Part shown: positions 9,105-18,108 of the stretch, one piece after another
Layout of the letters: the number at the start of each line of letters is the position of its first letter
Position numbering within the stretch: the stretch's first letter is position 1
NCBI GenBank assembly: GCA_900546115.1
Contig: URBQ01000011.1
Location: 1 to 63,043, forward strand
Direction of reading: 5' to 3'
DNA: 63,043 bases
From: an uncultured Collinsella sp.
GTDB taxonomy: Bacteria; Actinomycetota; Coriobacteriia; Coriobacteriales; Coriobacteriaceae
Translations under genes and position numbers: made by a program
Notes under the pieces: generated by a model
What the model saw: the letters and a program-made list of their open reading frames with translations, nothing else
Told to the model about the DNA's origin: nothing
Databases searched by the model: none

Positions 9105-9371
9105 ATGGCTAATGATTTTTCTGCACGTCAGCCGCGTCGTAAGTACTGCCAGTTCTGCAAGGAGAACACTGAGTTCATCGACTATAAGGACACTCAGCTT
9201 CTCCGTAAGTACATGACCGACCGTGGCAAGATCAAGCCCCGTCGCGTCACTGGCGCTTGCACGCAGCATCAGCATGACATCGCCAATGCCATCAAGCGCG
9301 CCCGCGAGATGGCACTCCTGCCGTACACCGTCCCCGTGGTTTCCTCTCGTGGCAACCGCGACCGCGGCTAA
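9105..9371 (+). CDS. rpsR: 30S ribosomal protein S18, zinc-binding (C+) form
   Basis: An 88-residue S18 beginning MANDFSARQPRRKYCQFC. The CQFC pair and the later Cys/His in GACTQHQH give a zinc-binding set, so this is the C+ form rather than the zinc-free paralogue. The start was chosen at the ATG behind GAAAGG; the in-frame extension upstream is not conserved in the family. It pairs with S6 from the first gene of the operon. Confidence 0.96.
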   Translation: MANDFSARQPRRKYCQFCKENTEFIDYKDTQLLRKYMTDRGKIKPRRVTGACTQHQHDIANAIKRAREMALLPYTVPVVSSRGNRDRG

Positions 9372-9386
9372 GAAGGGAGACGCATC

Positions 9387-9926
9387 ATGAAGGTTATTCT
9401 TCTCGATGAGATCAAGGGCAAGGGCGGCGAGGGTGACGTCGTAGAGGTCGCTCAGGGTTACGCTGAGAACTTCCTGTTCCCCAAGAAGCTCGCTGTTGCC
9501 GCCACCAAGGGCAACCTCAAGCAGCTTGACGAGCGTCGCAACAACATCGCTAAGCGCGAGGCCGTCCGTCTGGCTACCGCCAACGAGACCAAGGCTGCCT
9601 TCGAGGGCAAGACGGTCACCGTTGACGTCAAGGTCGGCGACGAGGGCATCCTCTTTGGCTCCGTTACCGCCGCTATGATCGCTGACGCCATCAAGGCTCA
9701 GCTCGGTATGGACATCGACCGCAAGCGCGTCGAGCTCGGTAAGCCCATCAAGGTTGCCGGTGCCCACACCGTTGCCATCTCGCTGTACCGCGAGATCAAG
9801 GCCGAGGTTGTCGTTCTCGTCGGCGTTACCGCCGAGGAGCTCGCTGCCGAGGCTGAGGTCGAGGAGGCCGCTGAGGTCGCCGAGGCCGAGACCGCCGAGG
9901 TCGAGACTGAGGCTGCTGCCGAGTAG
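9387..9926 (+). CDS. rplI: 50S ribosomal protein L9 with acidic C-terminal extension
   Basis: A 179-residue L9. The N-terminal rRNA-binding domain (MKVILLDEIKGKGGEGDVVE, then GYAENFLFPKKLAV) and the connecting helix are standard. The C-terminal domain ends near residue 148. About 30 further residues, almost only Glu, Ala, Val and Thr (AEAEVEEAAEVAEAETAEVE), lengthen it beyond the usual ~150. The tail is probably disordered. It is the last gene of the operon and is followed by a terminator. Confidence 0.96.
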   Translation: MKVILLDEIKGKGGEGDVVEVAQGYAENFLFPKKLAVAATKGNLKQLDERRNNIAKREAVRLATANETKAAFEGKTVTVDVKVGDEGILFGSVTAAMIADAIKAQLGMDIDRKRVELGKPIKVAGAHTVAISLYREIKAEVVVLVGVTAEELAAEAEVEEAAEVAEAETAEVETEAAAE

Positions 9927-9958
9927 CATTTGCTGCAACGCAACAATCTTGTTCTAAG

Positions 9959-9997
9959 AAGGGCGCTCTGGGAAACCAGGGCGCCCTTTTGTTTTTT
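9959..9997 (+). terminator. Terminator of the rpsF-rplI operon
   Basis: GGGCGCTCTGG and CCAGGGCGCCC close a GAAA tetraloop and are followed by TTTTGTTTTTT. Confidence 0.92.
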
Positions 9998-10150
9998 GCG
10001 CTGAGTGAGTGTCATGGTGAACGTTGCGTCGAAGTCCTATATACAGGACCGTTCATCCGTTTGGTTCGGTGATGATTGGCGGCGCGCGGCGCGTTTTGGG
10101 ACCGTGGCTGATACTATGGATGCTCGCAAGCGATATGAATGAGGATGCTC

Positions 10151-11542
10151 ATGGCATATGACGATAGGGAGACCGGGCTGACGGTTGAGGACCGCGGCTC
10201 CAAGTTGGGTCTTCCCCAAAACCAAGATGCAGAGGCCAATGTACTGGCCGCTATGCTGCTATCGCCCGAGGTGGTCGAAGAGGCCCAGGTCGAGCTGCAG
10301 CCCGATGACTTCTACCGGCCCATTCATAAGACCATCTATACCGCGATGGTCGATATGTACAACAGCCGCATTCCCATCGACTCCATCTCGCTGATCGATT
10401 ACCTGCGAAGCATCAACAAGCTTGATGCCGTGGGCGGCGAGGCCTACATTTTGGAGTTGATGGGTCAGACCCTGTCGCTCGTCAACTGGCAGCACCATGC
10501 CGCTATCGTTCGCCGCGATTCGATGCTGCGTGAGCTGATCGGCGCCACCAACGAGATCAACGCGCTGGCCTATAACGCTCCCACCGATACCAAAGAGGTC
10601 GTGGAGCTGGCCGAGAGCAAGTTGCTCAAGGTCACGGCGCGCGAGGTCAAGTCGAGCTACAAGACGCTGACCGAGTTTATGGTCGAGGCCTATAACGAGG
10701 CCGAGGAAGTGTGCCAGGCAGGCGGCCAGGCTGCGGGCGTGCCCACGGGCTTCCCGTCGCTCGACCGCATGCTCATGGGTTTTCGCGAGGGCCAGCTCAT
10801 CATCATCGGTGCCCGCCCTGCTGTGGGTAAGACGTCGTTCGCCCTGAATCTGGCGCTCAACGCTGCCGCGGCCGGTTATACCGTCGGCTTCTTCTCGCTG
10901 GAGATGTCGGGCAAGGAAATTGCCCAGCGTCTGATTTGCGCCTACGCCATGATTTCGATCAGTGACTTCCGCATGGGCCGCATTAGCCCCGAGCAGTGGC
11001 CCAATATCAACGAGGCCACGCAGACCTTGTCCAAGCTCGATATTCTGATTGACGATACGCCCGGCACCACAGTGACCGAGATTCGCGCCAAGAGCCGCCG
11101 CATGCTCCACAACAAGGAGAAGGCCATCATCATCCTGGACTACCTGCAGCTGGTGAGTCCTCCGCCGGGACGCCGCTCCGAGAGCCGTACCGTCGAGGTC
11201 TCCGAGATGTCGCGTGGTCTGAAGATCATGGCCAAGGAACTCAAGATCCCGCTCATCGCGCTGTCGCAGCTCTCGCGTCAGGTCGAATCCCGTACCGGCA
11301 AGCGCCCGCAGCTTTCCGACCTTCGTGAATCGGGCTCCATCGAGCAGGACGCCGATATCGTTATGTTCTTGGACCGCTCCGCCGACGAGGCCGAAGCCTC
11401 GCGCGACGATCGACCCGACGAGGGCGTTACGCGTATCGTCGTGGCCAAGAACCGTTCGGGCCCGATCGGCGACGTCGACCTGATGTTCCTGCCGGCATCC
11501 ACCAAGTTCTATGAGCTTGATGGGGCACATGCCGAGGAGTAG
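10151..11542 (+). CDS. dnaB: Replicative DNA helicase DnaB
   Basis: A 463-residue hexameric 5'-3' helicase that drives the replication fork. The N-terminal DnaG-interaction domain (residues ~20-125) starts at the conserved PQNQDAEANVLAAMLL. The RecA-like core carries Walker A GARPAVGKTSF near residue 220, the H2 region IILDYLQLV, and the C-terminal DLRESGSIEQDADIVMFLDR plus the arginine-finger stretch VAKNRSGP. No intein is seen. Three ATGs lie close together; the one at 10151 has GAGG six bases upstream. It follows the rplI operon, as in many genomes. Confidence 0.96.
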   Translation: MAYDDRETGLTVEDRGSKLGLPQNQDAEANVLAAMLLSPEVVEEAQVELQPDDFYRPIHKTIYTAMVDMYNSRIPIDSISLIDYLRSINKLDAVGGEAYILELMGQTLSLVNWQHHAAIVRRDSMLRELIGATNEINALAYNAPTDTKEVVELAESKLLKVTAREVKSSYKTLTEFMVEAYNEAEEVCQAGGQAAGVPTGFPSLDRMLMGFREGQLIIIGARPAVGKTSFALNLALNAAAAGYTVGFFSLEMSGKEIAQRLICAYAMISISDFRMGRISPEQWPNINEATQTLSKLDILIDDTPGTTVTEIRAKSRRMLHNKEKAIIILDYLQLVSPPPGRRSESRTVEVSEMSRGLKIMAKELKIPLIALSQLSRQVESRTGKRPQLSDLRESGSIEQDADIVMFLDRSADEAEASRDDRPDEGVTRIVVAKNRSGPIGDVDLMFLPASTKFYELDGAHAEE

Positions 11543-11569
11543 GACAGGCGCCCGTTGCACGGGTATACT
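11541..11569 (+). promoter_or_regulatory. Probable purA promoter
   Basis: AGGACA (11541-11546, overlapping the dnaB stop codon) and TATACT (11564-11569) are separated by 17 bases, giving a sigma-70-like spacing about 65 bases before the purA start. Confidence 0.5.
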
Positions 11570-11635
11570 GGGAATGTTTTGTGCTTCTGCGTGCCGGCGT
11601 GGCGCGTAGACAGTCCATGAATGTAAGGAGTAAAC

Positions 11636-12922
11636 ATGCCGTCAACCGTTTTGGTCGGTGCCCAGTGGGGCGATGAGGGCAAGGGTAAGATCTGCGACCT
11701 GGTCGCCGGCGACTTCGATGCCGTCGTGCGCTACTCGGGCGGCAACAACGCCGGCCACACCATCGTCGTCAACGGCAAGAAGTACGGCCTGCACCAGGTG
11801 CCCTCCGGCATCATGTATTCCGACCATGTGTCGGTGATCGGTAACGGCTGCGTCGTCAACCCCAAGGTTGTCCTTGAGGAGATCGACATGTTCGAGGCCG
11901 ACGGCATCACCACCAAGAACCTCAAGATTAGCGGCAACGCGCATGTCATCATGCCGTACCACATCGACCTGGATGGCGCCTTTGAGCAGAAGCTCGGCAA
12001 GAAGAACATTGGTACCACCAAGCGCGGTATCGGTCCGTGCTATCAGGACAAGATGGCCCGCATTGGCCTGCGCATGCAGGATATGCTGGACGAGGCGCTG
12101 TTCCGCGACAAGCTGGAGACCGCTCTCGCCCGCGTGAACCCCGAGCTTGAGCTCATCTACAACCTGCCCACCTACACCGTGGACCAGATTTGCGACGAGT
12201 ACCTGCCCATGGCCGAGCGCCTGCGTCCCTACATCACCGAGACGAGCCTGCTGCTCAACAACATGATCGATGAGGGCAAGGACCTGCTGTTTGAGGGCGC
12301 CCAGGCGACGTTGCTCGACATCGACCACGGCACCTATCCGTACGTGACGTCTTCCAACTGCACCGCCGGCGGCGCCATCACCGGCTCCGGCGTGGGCATG
12401 AAGAACGTCGACCGCGTGCTGGGCGTCATGAAGGCCTATATCACCCGCGTCGGTTCGGGCCCCATGCCCACCGAGCTTTCCTATGAGTCCGAGGCCGGCC
12501 ACACGCTGACCGAGGAGGGCTATGAGTACGGTGTGACCACCGGTCGCCGTCGTCGCTGCGGCTGGTTCGACGGCCCCATCGCCAACTACGCCTCACGCGT
12601 CAACGGCCTCACCGATATCGCCCTGACTAAGCTCGACGTGCTTTCGGCCTTCGACACCATCAAGGTGTGCGTGGCCTACGACGTCGATGGCGAGCGCTAC
12701 ACCAGCGTGCCCGAGCATCAGGTGCGCTTTGAGCATGCCAAGCCCATCTACGAGGAGCTCCCCGGCTGGAAGTGCGACATCACCGGTTGCCGCAGCTTTG
12801 ATGAGCTGCCGCAGGAGGCTCAGGACTACGTGGCGTTTATCGAGGATCTGGCACACACCCGCGTGACGTTCATTGGCGTCGGCGCCGGTCGCGAGCAGAT
12901 CATCAACCGATTCTGGAAGTAA
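11636..12922 (+). CDS. purA: Adenylosuccinate synthetase
   Basis: A 428-residue enzyme that joins IMP and aspartate with GTP hydrolysis on the way to AMP. The P-loop-like GAQWGDEGKGK lies at residues 8-18 with the catalytic Asp, and GGNNAGHT follows. TTKRGIGPCYQDK and the nucleotide-site ITGVGKREQ-like C-terminal region (IGVGAGREQIINRF) are also present. Length is normal. ATG follows GTAAGGAGTAAAC. A separate promoter and a downstream hairpin suggest it is transcribed alone, between dnaB and purD. Confidence 0.97.
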   Translation: MPSTVLVGAQWGDEGKGKICDLVAGDFDAVVRYSGGNNAGHTIVVNGKKYGLHQVPSGIMYSDHVSVIGNGCVVNPKVVLEEIDMFEADGITTKNLKISGNAHVIMPYHIDLDGAFEQKLGKKNIGTTKRGIGPCYQDKMARIGLRMQDMLDEALFRDKLETALARVNPELELIYNLPTYTVDQICDEYLPMAERLRPYITETSLLLNNMIDEGKDLLFEGAQATLLDIDHGTYPYVTSSNCTAGGAITGSGVGMKNVDRVLGVMKAYITRVGSGPMPTELSYESEAGHTLTEEGYEYGVTTGRRRRCGWFDGPIANYASRVNGLTDIALTKLDVLSAFDTIKVCVAYDVDGERYTSVPEHQVRFEHAKPIYEELPGWKCDITGCRSFDELPQEAQDYVAFIEDLAHTRVTFIGVGAGREQIINRFWK

Positions 12923-12944
12923 TCGGGACTATTTGGTTATTGCG

Positions 12945-12989
12945 ATATACCCCTTTGCAGCCCAAGCGGGCGGCCGAGGGGTATATTTG
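12945..12989 (+). terminator. Probable terminator of purA
   Basis: ATATACCCCT (12945-12954) and AGGGGTATAT (12977-12986) pair perfectly, with GC-rich sequence in the loop. The T run is short, so strength is uncertain. Confidence 0.55.
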
Positions 12990-13040
12990 CTTGCAAAGGG
13001 CTCGCGCGGAGCGGGCCATTCATCCATAGAGGAGGCACCC

Positions 13041-14345
13041 TTGAAGGCGGACACTCAAACCATCGACATCCTGTTGTTGGGCAGCGGCGGCCGTGAGCAT
13101 GCTTTGGCAGCTAAGCTCGCAGCATCACCGCGCGCCGGCAAGCTCTACATCGCGCCGGGCAACGGCGGCACCGCGAGCTGCGGCGAGAACGTTGTTCTCG
13201 ACGACTGCGATCCTGCGGCCGTGGCGGCGTTTGCGCAGAGCCACGGATGCGGACTCGTGGTAATTGGCCCCGAGGCTCCGCTCGTGGCGGGCGTGGCCGA
13301 CGCCGTGCGCGCGGCGGGTATTCCCTGCTTTGGCCCGGGTGCCGAGGGCGCCCAGATGGAGGGCTCCAAGCTGTTCTCCAAGCAGCTCATGGAGCGCGCG
13401 GGCATTCCGACGGCAGCCTACGGCTCGTTTACCGACGAGGCTTCGGCTCTTGCTTATGTGCGTGAGCAGGGCGCTCCGCTGGTCGTCAAGGCCGACGGCC
13501 TTGCCGCGGGCAAGGGCGTTATCGTGGCGACCGAACTTGAGCAGGCCGAGGAGGCCGTGCGCGAGTGCTTTGGCGGCACCTTTGGCGATGCCGGCAACAC
13601 CGTGGTTATCGAGGAGATGCTGACCGGCCCCGAGTGCTCGCTGCTGGCCTTTACCGACGGCAAGACCGTGCGCCCCATGGCCACCTCGCAGGACCACAAG
13701 CGCGCGCTCGAGGGCGACAAAGGCCCCAACACCGGCGGCATGGGCGTTTACAGCCCGGTGCCCATCGTGACCGACGAGGAGCACGCCACCATGGTGGCGG
13801 TCATGGAGCAGACCGTGGCCGAGCTTGCTGCCGAGGGTATCGACTACCGCGGCTGCCTGTACGGCGGCTTTATGCTCACCCCCGCCGGCCCCAAGGTGCT
13901 GGAGTTCAACGCCCGCCTTGGCGACCCCGAGACGCAGGTCGTGCTGCCGCGCCTCAAGAACGACCTGGTCGAGGTTATGCTCGGCTGCGCCAACTGCGAG
14001 CTTGATCAGATTGAGCTCGATTGGCGTGACGAGTGGGCTGTGGCAGTTGTCCTGACGAGTGCGGGCTACCCCGGCAGCTATGAGAAGGGCAAAGCCATTA
14101 CTGGCATCGCCGATGCCGAGGCCATGGAGAACGTGACCGTGTACCATGCCGGCACCGCCGTGGTGGACGGTCAGCTCGTGACCAACGGCGGCCGCGTGCT
14201 TGCCGTGACCGCGCTGGGCGACACGTTCGAGAACGCTCGCAACCTTGCCTACGAGGCCTGCGAGAAGATTGATTTTGAGGGCAAGACTCTGCGTCATGAC
14301 ATCGGCCTGCGCGCGCTGCGTGGCCGCGACGCCTGGGATGCCTAA
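13041..14345 (+). CDS. purD: Phosphoribosylamine-glycine ligase
   Basis: A 434-residue ATP-grasp enzyme that condenses phosphoribosylamine with glycine in step two of purine synthesis. The N-domain has LLLGSGGREHALAAKL, the ATP-grasp part has VKADGLAAGKGVIVA, and the conserved QDHKRALEGDKGPNTGGMG and EFNARLGDPETQ motifs are intact. The start is a TTG ten bases after GAGGAGG. An in-frame ATG at 12873 would overlap purA and is not supported. Domain order and length are standard. The NUDIX gene follows closely. Confidence 0.96.
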   Translation: MKADTQTIDILLLGSGGREHALAAKLAASPRAGKLYIAPGNGGTASCGENVVLDDCDPAAVAAFAQSHGCGLVVIGPEAPLVAGVADAVRAAGIPCFGPGAEGAQMEGSKLFSKQLMERAGIPTAAYGSFTDEASALAYVREQGAPLVVKADGLAAGKGVIVATELEQAEEAVRECFGGTFGDAGNTVVIEEMLTGPECSLLAFTDGKTVRPMATSQDHKRALEGDKGPNTGGMGVYSPVPIVTDEEHATMVAVMEQTVAELAAEGIDYRGCLYGGFMLTPAGPKVLEFNARLGDPETQVVLPRLKNDLVEVMLGCANCELDQIELDWRDEWAVAVVLTSAGYPGSYEKGKAITGIADAEAMENVTVYHAGTAVVDGQLVTNGGRVLAVTALGDTFENARNLAYEACEKIDFEGKTLRHDIGLRALRGRDAWDA

Positions 14346-14366
14346 AGTCCGAGAGGAATGAGACGG

Positions 14367-15062
14367 ATGGACGAGAAGAACGAAGAGCTCGTGGACGCGC
14401 AGATCGTCGAAGAAGATAGCCGCGCGTACGGACACGCCGAGGGCGAGCCGGGTGGCGAGGTTGTCGACGAGCCGATGCTGGTGCTGGGCGATGACGACCC
14501 GCACGATGCCGAGCTGCACGAGAAGATTCTTTCGGAGGAGTGCGCCTGGAAGGGCAAGATCCTCGACGTCCACCGTCTTGAGGTTGAGCTGCCCAACGGC
14601 CACCGCAGCGCCCGCGACATCATTCGCCATCCGGGCGCGGCGGCCGTTGTGGCGCTGACCGAGAGCGGCAAGATTGTGCTGGTGCGTCAGTACCGCACCG
14701 CCATCGACCGCGTGACGGTCGAGATTCCCGCCGGCAAGCTCGACCCGGGCGAGGATCCGCTCGATTGCGCCAAGCGCGAACTGCACGAGGAGACGGGCTT
14801 TAGGGCCGGTCGCATTCGCTTTTTGACGTCGATTGTCACGACCTGCGGCTTCTGTGACGAGATTATTCACATCTACCTGGCCACCAAGCTCGAGTTCGAT
14901 GCACCCAACCCCGATGATGACGAGTTCGTCAACGTGGACCTCGTGCCGCTGCACGAGCTGATCGACGCCGTGCTCGACGGCAAGATCGAAGATGCCAAGA
15001 CCGTCGTAGGCGCCTTGGCCTGCGATAGCATCGCGCACAGACTAGGCGGAGCCGAGCTGTAA
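14367..15062 (+). CDS. NUDIX hydrolase, ADP-ribose pyrophosphatase type
   Basis: A 231-residue protein with an acidic N-terminal extension of about 55 residues that is absent from most relatives. The NUDIX box GEDPLDCAKRELHEETGF is complete (GX5EX7REUXEEXGU). VIVEIPAGKLD-like sequence just before it (VEIPAGKLDPGED) marks the ADP-ribose/ADP-sugar subgroup. Likely role: removal of ADP-ribose or related nucleotide sugars. The start is the ATG at 14367 behind GAGAGGAA; an ATG three codons upstream sits too close to that site. It lies 21 bases behind purD. Confidence 0.85.
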   Translation: MDEKNEELVDAQIVEEDSRAYGHAEGEPGGEVVDEPMLVLGDDDPHDAELHEKILSEECAWKGKILDVHRLEVELPNGHRSARDIIRHPGAAAVVALTESGKIVLVRQYRTAIDRVTVEIPAGKLDPGEDPLDCAKRELHEETGFRAGRIRFLTSIVTTCGFCDEIIHIYLATKLEFDAPNPDDDEFVNVDLVPLHELIDAVLDGKIEDAKTVVGALACDSIAHRLGGAEL

Positions 15063-15074
15063 CGAGTGGGGATA

Positions 15075-15113
15075 GCCCTGGGACAAGTACTACTGATTAC
15101 TTTGTCCCAGGGC
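15075..15113 (+). terminator. Terminator after the NUDIX gene
   Basis: GCCCTGGGACAAGTA pairs with TACTTTGTCCCAGGGC (one bulge). The T run is short. Confidence 0.7.
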
Positions 15114-15144
15114 CTTACGTTGCTGATATTTCTTTGAGGGACAC

Positions 15145-16917
15145 ATGCTGAAGCGTTTTTTGTCGTATTACAAGCCCCAGATGGGGCTTTTTGTTGCCGA
15201 TACTGTTTGCGCTCTGGTGCTTGCTGCCATTGACCTTGCGTTTCCTATTATTCTGCGCAATCTGACCGGCGGGTTGTTTACCCAGGGTCAGGCTGCCATT
15301 ATGCAGGCGCTCGGCATGATTGCGGTGGGTTTGGTGCTGATGTATATCATCCGTTGCGCCTGCCGCTACTTTGTGAGCTACTGGGGCCACGTGATGGGCG
15401 CGCGCATGGAGTCCAAGATGCGCGAGGACCTGTTTGACCAGTACGAGCGCTTTAGCTTTGCGTACTTCGACTGCAACAGCTCGGGCGACATGATGAGCCG
15501 CGTGGTCAACGACCTGTTCGATATCTGCGAGGCGGCGCATCACGTGCCCGAGTGGATCATCATCTGCGGCATCGAGATTATCGGCTCGTTTGTGATCCTC
15601 TTTACCATCGCCCCGGTGCTGGCGCTCGCCATGGCCGTGGTGACGGCGGCGTTTGCGGTCATTATGTTTTGGCAGAACATGCGCATGCGCGAGGTCTTTA
15701 GCGACAACCGCAAAAAGATCAGCGGCATCAATGCGCAGCTGCAGGATTCGCTGGCGGGCATGCGCGTGGTCAAGAGCTTTGCCAATGAGGAGACCGAGCG
15801 CGCCAAATTCCGTGCCTCTAACGACCGCTACCTTTCGTCCAAGGAAAACATGTACCACGCCATGGGCGTCTATACTGCGACGTATGGCCTGCTCTCGGGC
15901 GTGCTGTACGTGATCGTGGTGCTGCTGGGTGGTTGGCTCGTTGCCCAGGGTCAGCTGCAGGCGGTCGATATGGCGACGTTTGCACTCTACATTTCGCTGT
16001 TCTGCACGCCGCTCGAGACACTCGTCAATTCGGCCGAAACGTATCAGAAGGCCATTGCCGGCTTTAAGCGCATGGACGAGGTGCTCTCGACCGCGCCGGA
16101 TATCCAGGACAAGCCGGGCGCCACGGATCTGCAGGTGACCGCCGGCGCCGTGGATTATCACGACGTGTGCTTTAACTACGAGGATGTTGAGCTGGGCGAG
16201 GGCGATGCCGACGAGCGTCCCGTTATCGACCATATGGATCTGTCCATCAAGCCCGGGCAGACCATCGCTTTGGTTGGCCCTTCGGGCGGTGGCAAGTCCA
16301 CGACCTGTTCGCTGCTGCCGCGCTTTTATGACGTTGCTGCCGGATCCATTAGCATCGACGGTCAGGACGTGCGCGATGTGACGCAGCAGAGCCTGCGCCG
16401 CGCCATCGGTCTGGTGCAGCAGGATGTCTACCTGTTTGACGGAACAATCGGCGAGAACATCGCCTACGGCAAGCCGGGCGCCACGGCAGAAGAGATCGCC
16501 GGAGCCGCCCGTCGTGCCAACATCGATGCCTTTATCGAGTCGCTTCCACAGGGTTATGACACCGTGGTGGGCGAGCGCGGCAGCCGTCTTTCGGGCGGAC
16601 AGAAGCAACGCGTTGCCATTGCGCGCGTGTTTCTCAAGAACCCCAAGATCCTGATTTTGGACGAGGCGACGAGTGCTTTGGATAACGAGAGCGAGGAGGC
16701 GGTGCAGGAGTCACTCGAGGAGCTGGCACGCGGCCGTACCACAATCATCATTGCCCACCGTCTTTCGACCATTAAGCATGCCGATGAGATTGCGACCGTT
16801 GAGCATGGTCGCGTTGTGGAGCGTGGCACGCACGAGGAGCTTCTCGCCCGTGGCGGCACCTATGCCCGTTACTATCGAATGCAGTTCGAAGGTGTGCGTG
16901 CGCACGAGCTCGACTGA
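15145..16917 (+). CDS. ABC transporter, fused permease and ATP-binding domains (MsbA/MDR exporter type)
   Basis: A 590-residue half-transporter that should work as a homodimer. Residues ~1-320 form a six-helix ABC_membrane domain (LFVADTVCALVLAAIDLAFP, MIAVGLVLMYIIRC and others). Residues ~340-585 form the ATPase with Walker A GPSGGGKST near 377, a Q loop, the signature LSGGQKQR near 481, Walker B ILILDEATSALD and the switch His in IIAHRLST. ATG follows TTGAGGGACAC. The substrate cannot be read from sequence; lipids, drugs or peptides are possible. The next gene begins 19 bases later. Confidence 0.9.
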   Translation: MLKRFLSYYKPQMGLFVADTVCALVLAAIDLAFPIILRNLTGGLFTQGQAAIMQALGMIAVGLVLMYIIRCACRYFVSYWGHVMGARMESKMREDLFDQYERFSFAYFDCNSSGDMMSRVVNDLFDICEAAHHVPEWIIICGIEIIGSFVILFTIAPVLALAMAVVTAAFAVIMFWQNMRMREVFSDNRKKISGINAQLQDSLAGMRVVKSFANEETERAKFRASNDRYLSSKENMYHAMGVYTATYGLLSGVLYVIVVLLGGWLVAQGQLQAVDMATFALYISLFCTPLETLVNSAETYQKAIAGFKRMDEVLSTAPDIQDKPGATDLQVTAGAVDYHDVCFNYEDVELGEGDADERPVIDHMDLSIKPGQTIALVGPSGGGKSTTCSLLPRFYDVAAGSISIDGQDVRDVTQQSLRRAIGLVQQDVYLFDGTIGENIAYGKPGATAEEIAGAARRANIDAFIESLPQGYDTVVGERGSRLSGGQKQRVAIARVFLKNPKILILDEATSALDNESEEAVQESLEELARGRTTIIIAHRLSTIKHADEIATVEHGRVVERGTHEELLARGGTYARYYRMQFEGVRAHELD

Positions 16918-16936
16918 TTGATATGACAGGAAGTTT

Positions 16937-17902
16937 ATGGCTGACAAGAACCCTTTGACTCCGGAAGAAGTGACGGAGTTATTCTCCGAAATCGATGCAT
17001 CCGGTGTCTTGGATCCCACGCTTGCCAAAAAGCGAACCGAGCGCATGCGTGAGAAGGAGGCTGCGGCCAAGCGCGGTGACAAAGCGGCGCTAGCGCAGCT
17101 GCGCAGCGAGGACCGCGCGAGCCAGGCAAAACATATCGACCCGCTGTCCGAGGACGATCCTTCGGGTTCGCAGGTGAGTCATACCATTACGAAGACCGCG
17201 ATGGCCGTGGTCATTGGTATTTTGGTGCTGATCGTGGGCATGCAGATCGGCTACGGCGTGATGCGTCGTCTGAACACCGCCAACCTGTCCGAGAGCGTTT
17301 CGGTCGATACCGTTTCGACGGCGCTGAAAGGCGGCCTTGAGTGGGGCAACGGCTTTACGCAGTTCCCGCTCGACTTTACCGTCGATGAAGCTGATGAGCG
17401 TACGGGCACGGTCGAGGTGACGGTGTTGGACACATCGTCTGCCAACGAGCTCGAGCTGCTGTCCAACGGGCAGATTCAGGCCGCTGCGCTTGCGACCAAC
17501 GCGCTGCTCAACGATAAGATCGACCGCGTGGTGTATAACGTTCACGCCTATATCGACGAGAATAGCAACATTCAGCACGATTCCTTCTTTGGCATGTTTC
17601 CCGCGCGGGGTCATCAGAGCGCCATTTTGACGTTTGTGTGGACCAAGAGCTCATCCAACGCCACGAGTATCGACTGGAAGATGCGCATCGTAAGCATGGA
17701 CGACACCATTGCCGAGCGCATTCAAAAACAGGTGAACTCGGTTTCGTCGCTGATCGAGGACCCGGTGGTGAGCCAGACCAAGATTGACGAGGAAAAGGCC
17801 GAACGTGACCTGGAGCATCGTCTGCATGGCCGCGAGATTTTCCGCGGCGGCAAGCCCGATCGCTCACCGTCCGATCTGCTGGAACAGGACAAGAAAAAGT
17901 AA
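16937..17902 (+). CDS. Single-pass membrane protein of unknown function
   Basis: A 321-residue protein. Residues ~1-90 are hydrophilic and charged (KKRTERMREKEAAAKRGDKA), one membrane helix follows (MAVVIGILVLIVGMQIGYGV), and the rest is an outside domain of ~190 residues without a motif I recognise (TGTVEVTVLDTSSANELELL). The tail is highly charged and ends in DKKK. It is probably co-transcribed with the ABC exporter, so it could be an accessory factor, but that is inferred only from spacing. A terminator follows. Confidence 0.7.
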   Translation: MADKNPLTPEEVTELFSEIDASGVLDPTLAKKRTERMREKEAAAKRGDKAALAQLRSEDRASQAKHIDPLSEDDPSGSQVSHTITKTAMAVVIGILVLIVGMQIGYGVMRRLNTANLSESVSVDTVSTALKGGLEWGNGFTQFPLDFTVDEADERTGTVEVTVLDTSSANELELLSNGQIQAAALATNALLNDKIDRVVYNVHAYIDENSNIQHDSFFGMFPARGHQSAILTFVWTKSSSNATSIDWKMRIVSMDDTIAERIQKQVNSVSSLIEDPVVSQTKIDEEKAERDLEHRLHGREIFRGGKPDRSPSDLLEQDKKK

Positions 17903-17907
17903 GACGC

Positions 17908-17948
17908 CATCATCCCGCGTGAGCCACAAGCCCCGCGGGATGATTTTT
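17908..17948 (+). terminator. Rho-independent terminator after the exporter operon
   Basis: ATCATCCCGCG (17909-17919) pairs with CGCGGGATGAT (17934-17944), followed by TTTTT. Confidence 0.9.
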
Positions 17949-18039
17949 AATCCCCGTCCCAGAAAAATCATTATGCATAGAAAGTCATAATTATCACTTT
18001 GTAAACATTTCTATGAAATTAACGCCATGAGGCATGCTT

Positions 18040-18055
18040 GCGGTTACAATACCGC
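18040..18055 (+). promoter_or_regulatory. -10-like box inside a dyad upstream of carA
   Basis: TACAAT (18045-18050) is framed by GCGGT and ACCGC, a perfect 5-bp inverted repeat, about 60 bases before the carA start. It could be the carAB promoter with an overlapping operator. No convincing -35 box is seen. Confidence 0.35.
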
Positions 18056-18071
18056 GAGGCCTAACTACACA

Positions 18072-18105
18072 CCTTTAAGCCGGTCCTGTGAGACCGGGAA
18101 GGAGA
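18072..18105 (+). promoter_or_regulatory. PyrR-binding hairpin masking the carA ribosome site
   Basis: CCGGTC and GACCGG close the loop CTGTGA. GGTCCTGTGAGACC matches the PyrR-binding consensus built around UCCNGNGAG. An outer CCTT (18072-18075) can pair with AAGG (18099-18102), which is part of the GGAAGGAG ribosome site of carA. UMP-bound PyrR would stabilise the hairpin and block translation. This is known for pyrimidine operons of other actinobacteria; here it is inferred from sequence. Confidence 0.75.
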
Positions 18106-18108
18106 ATT

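Noticed and set aside
13125..15038. 637-codon minus-strand frame over purD and the NUDIX gene
   Set aside because: Shadow of two well-supported genes; composition is typical of antisense of GC-rich coding DNA.
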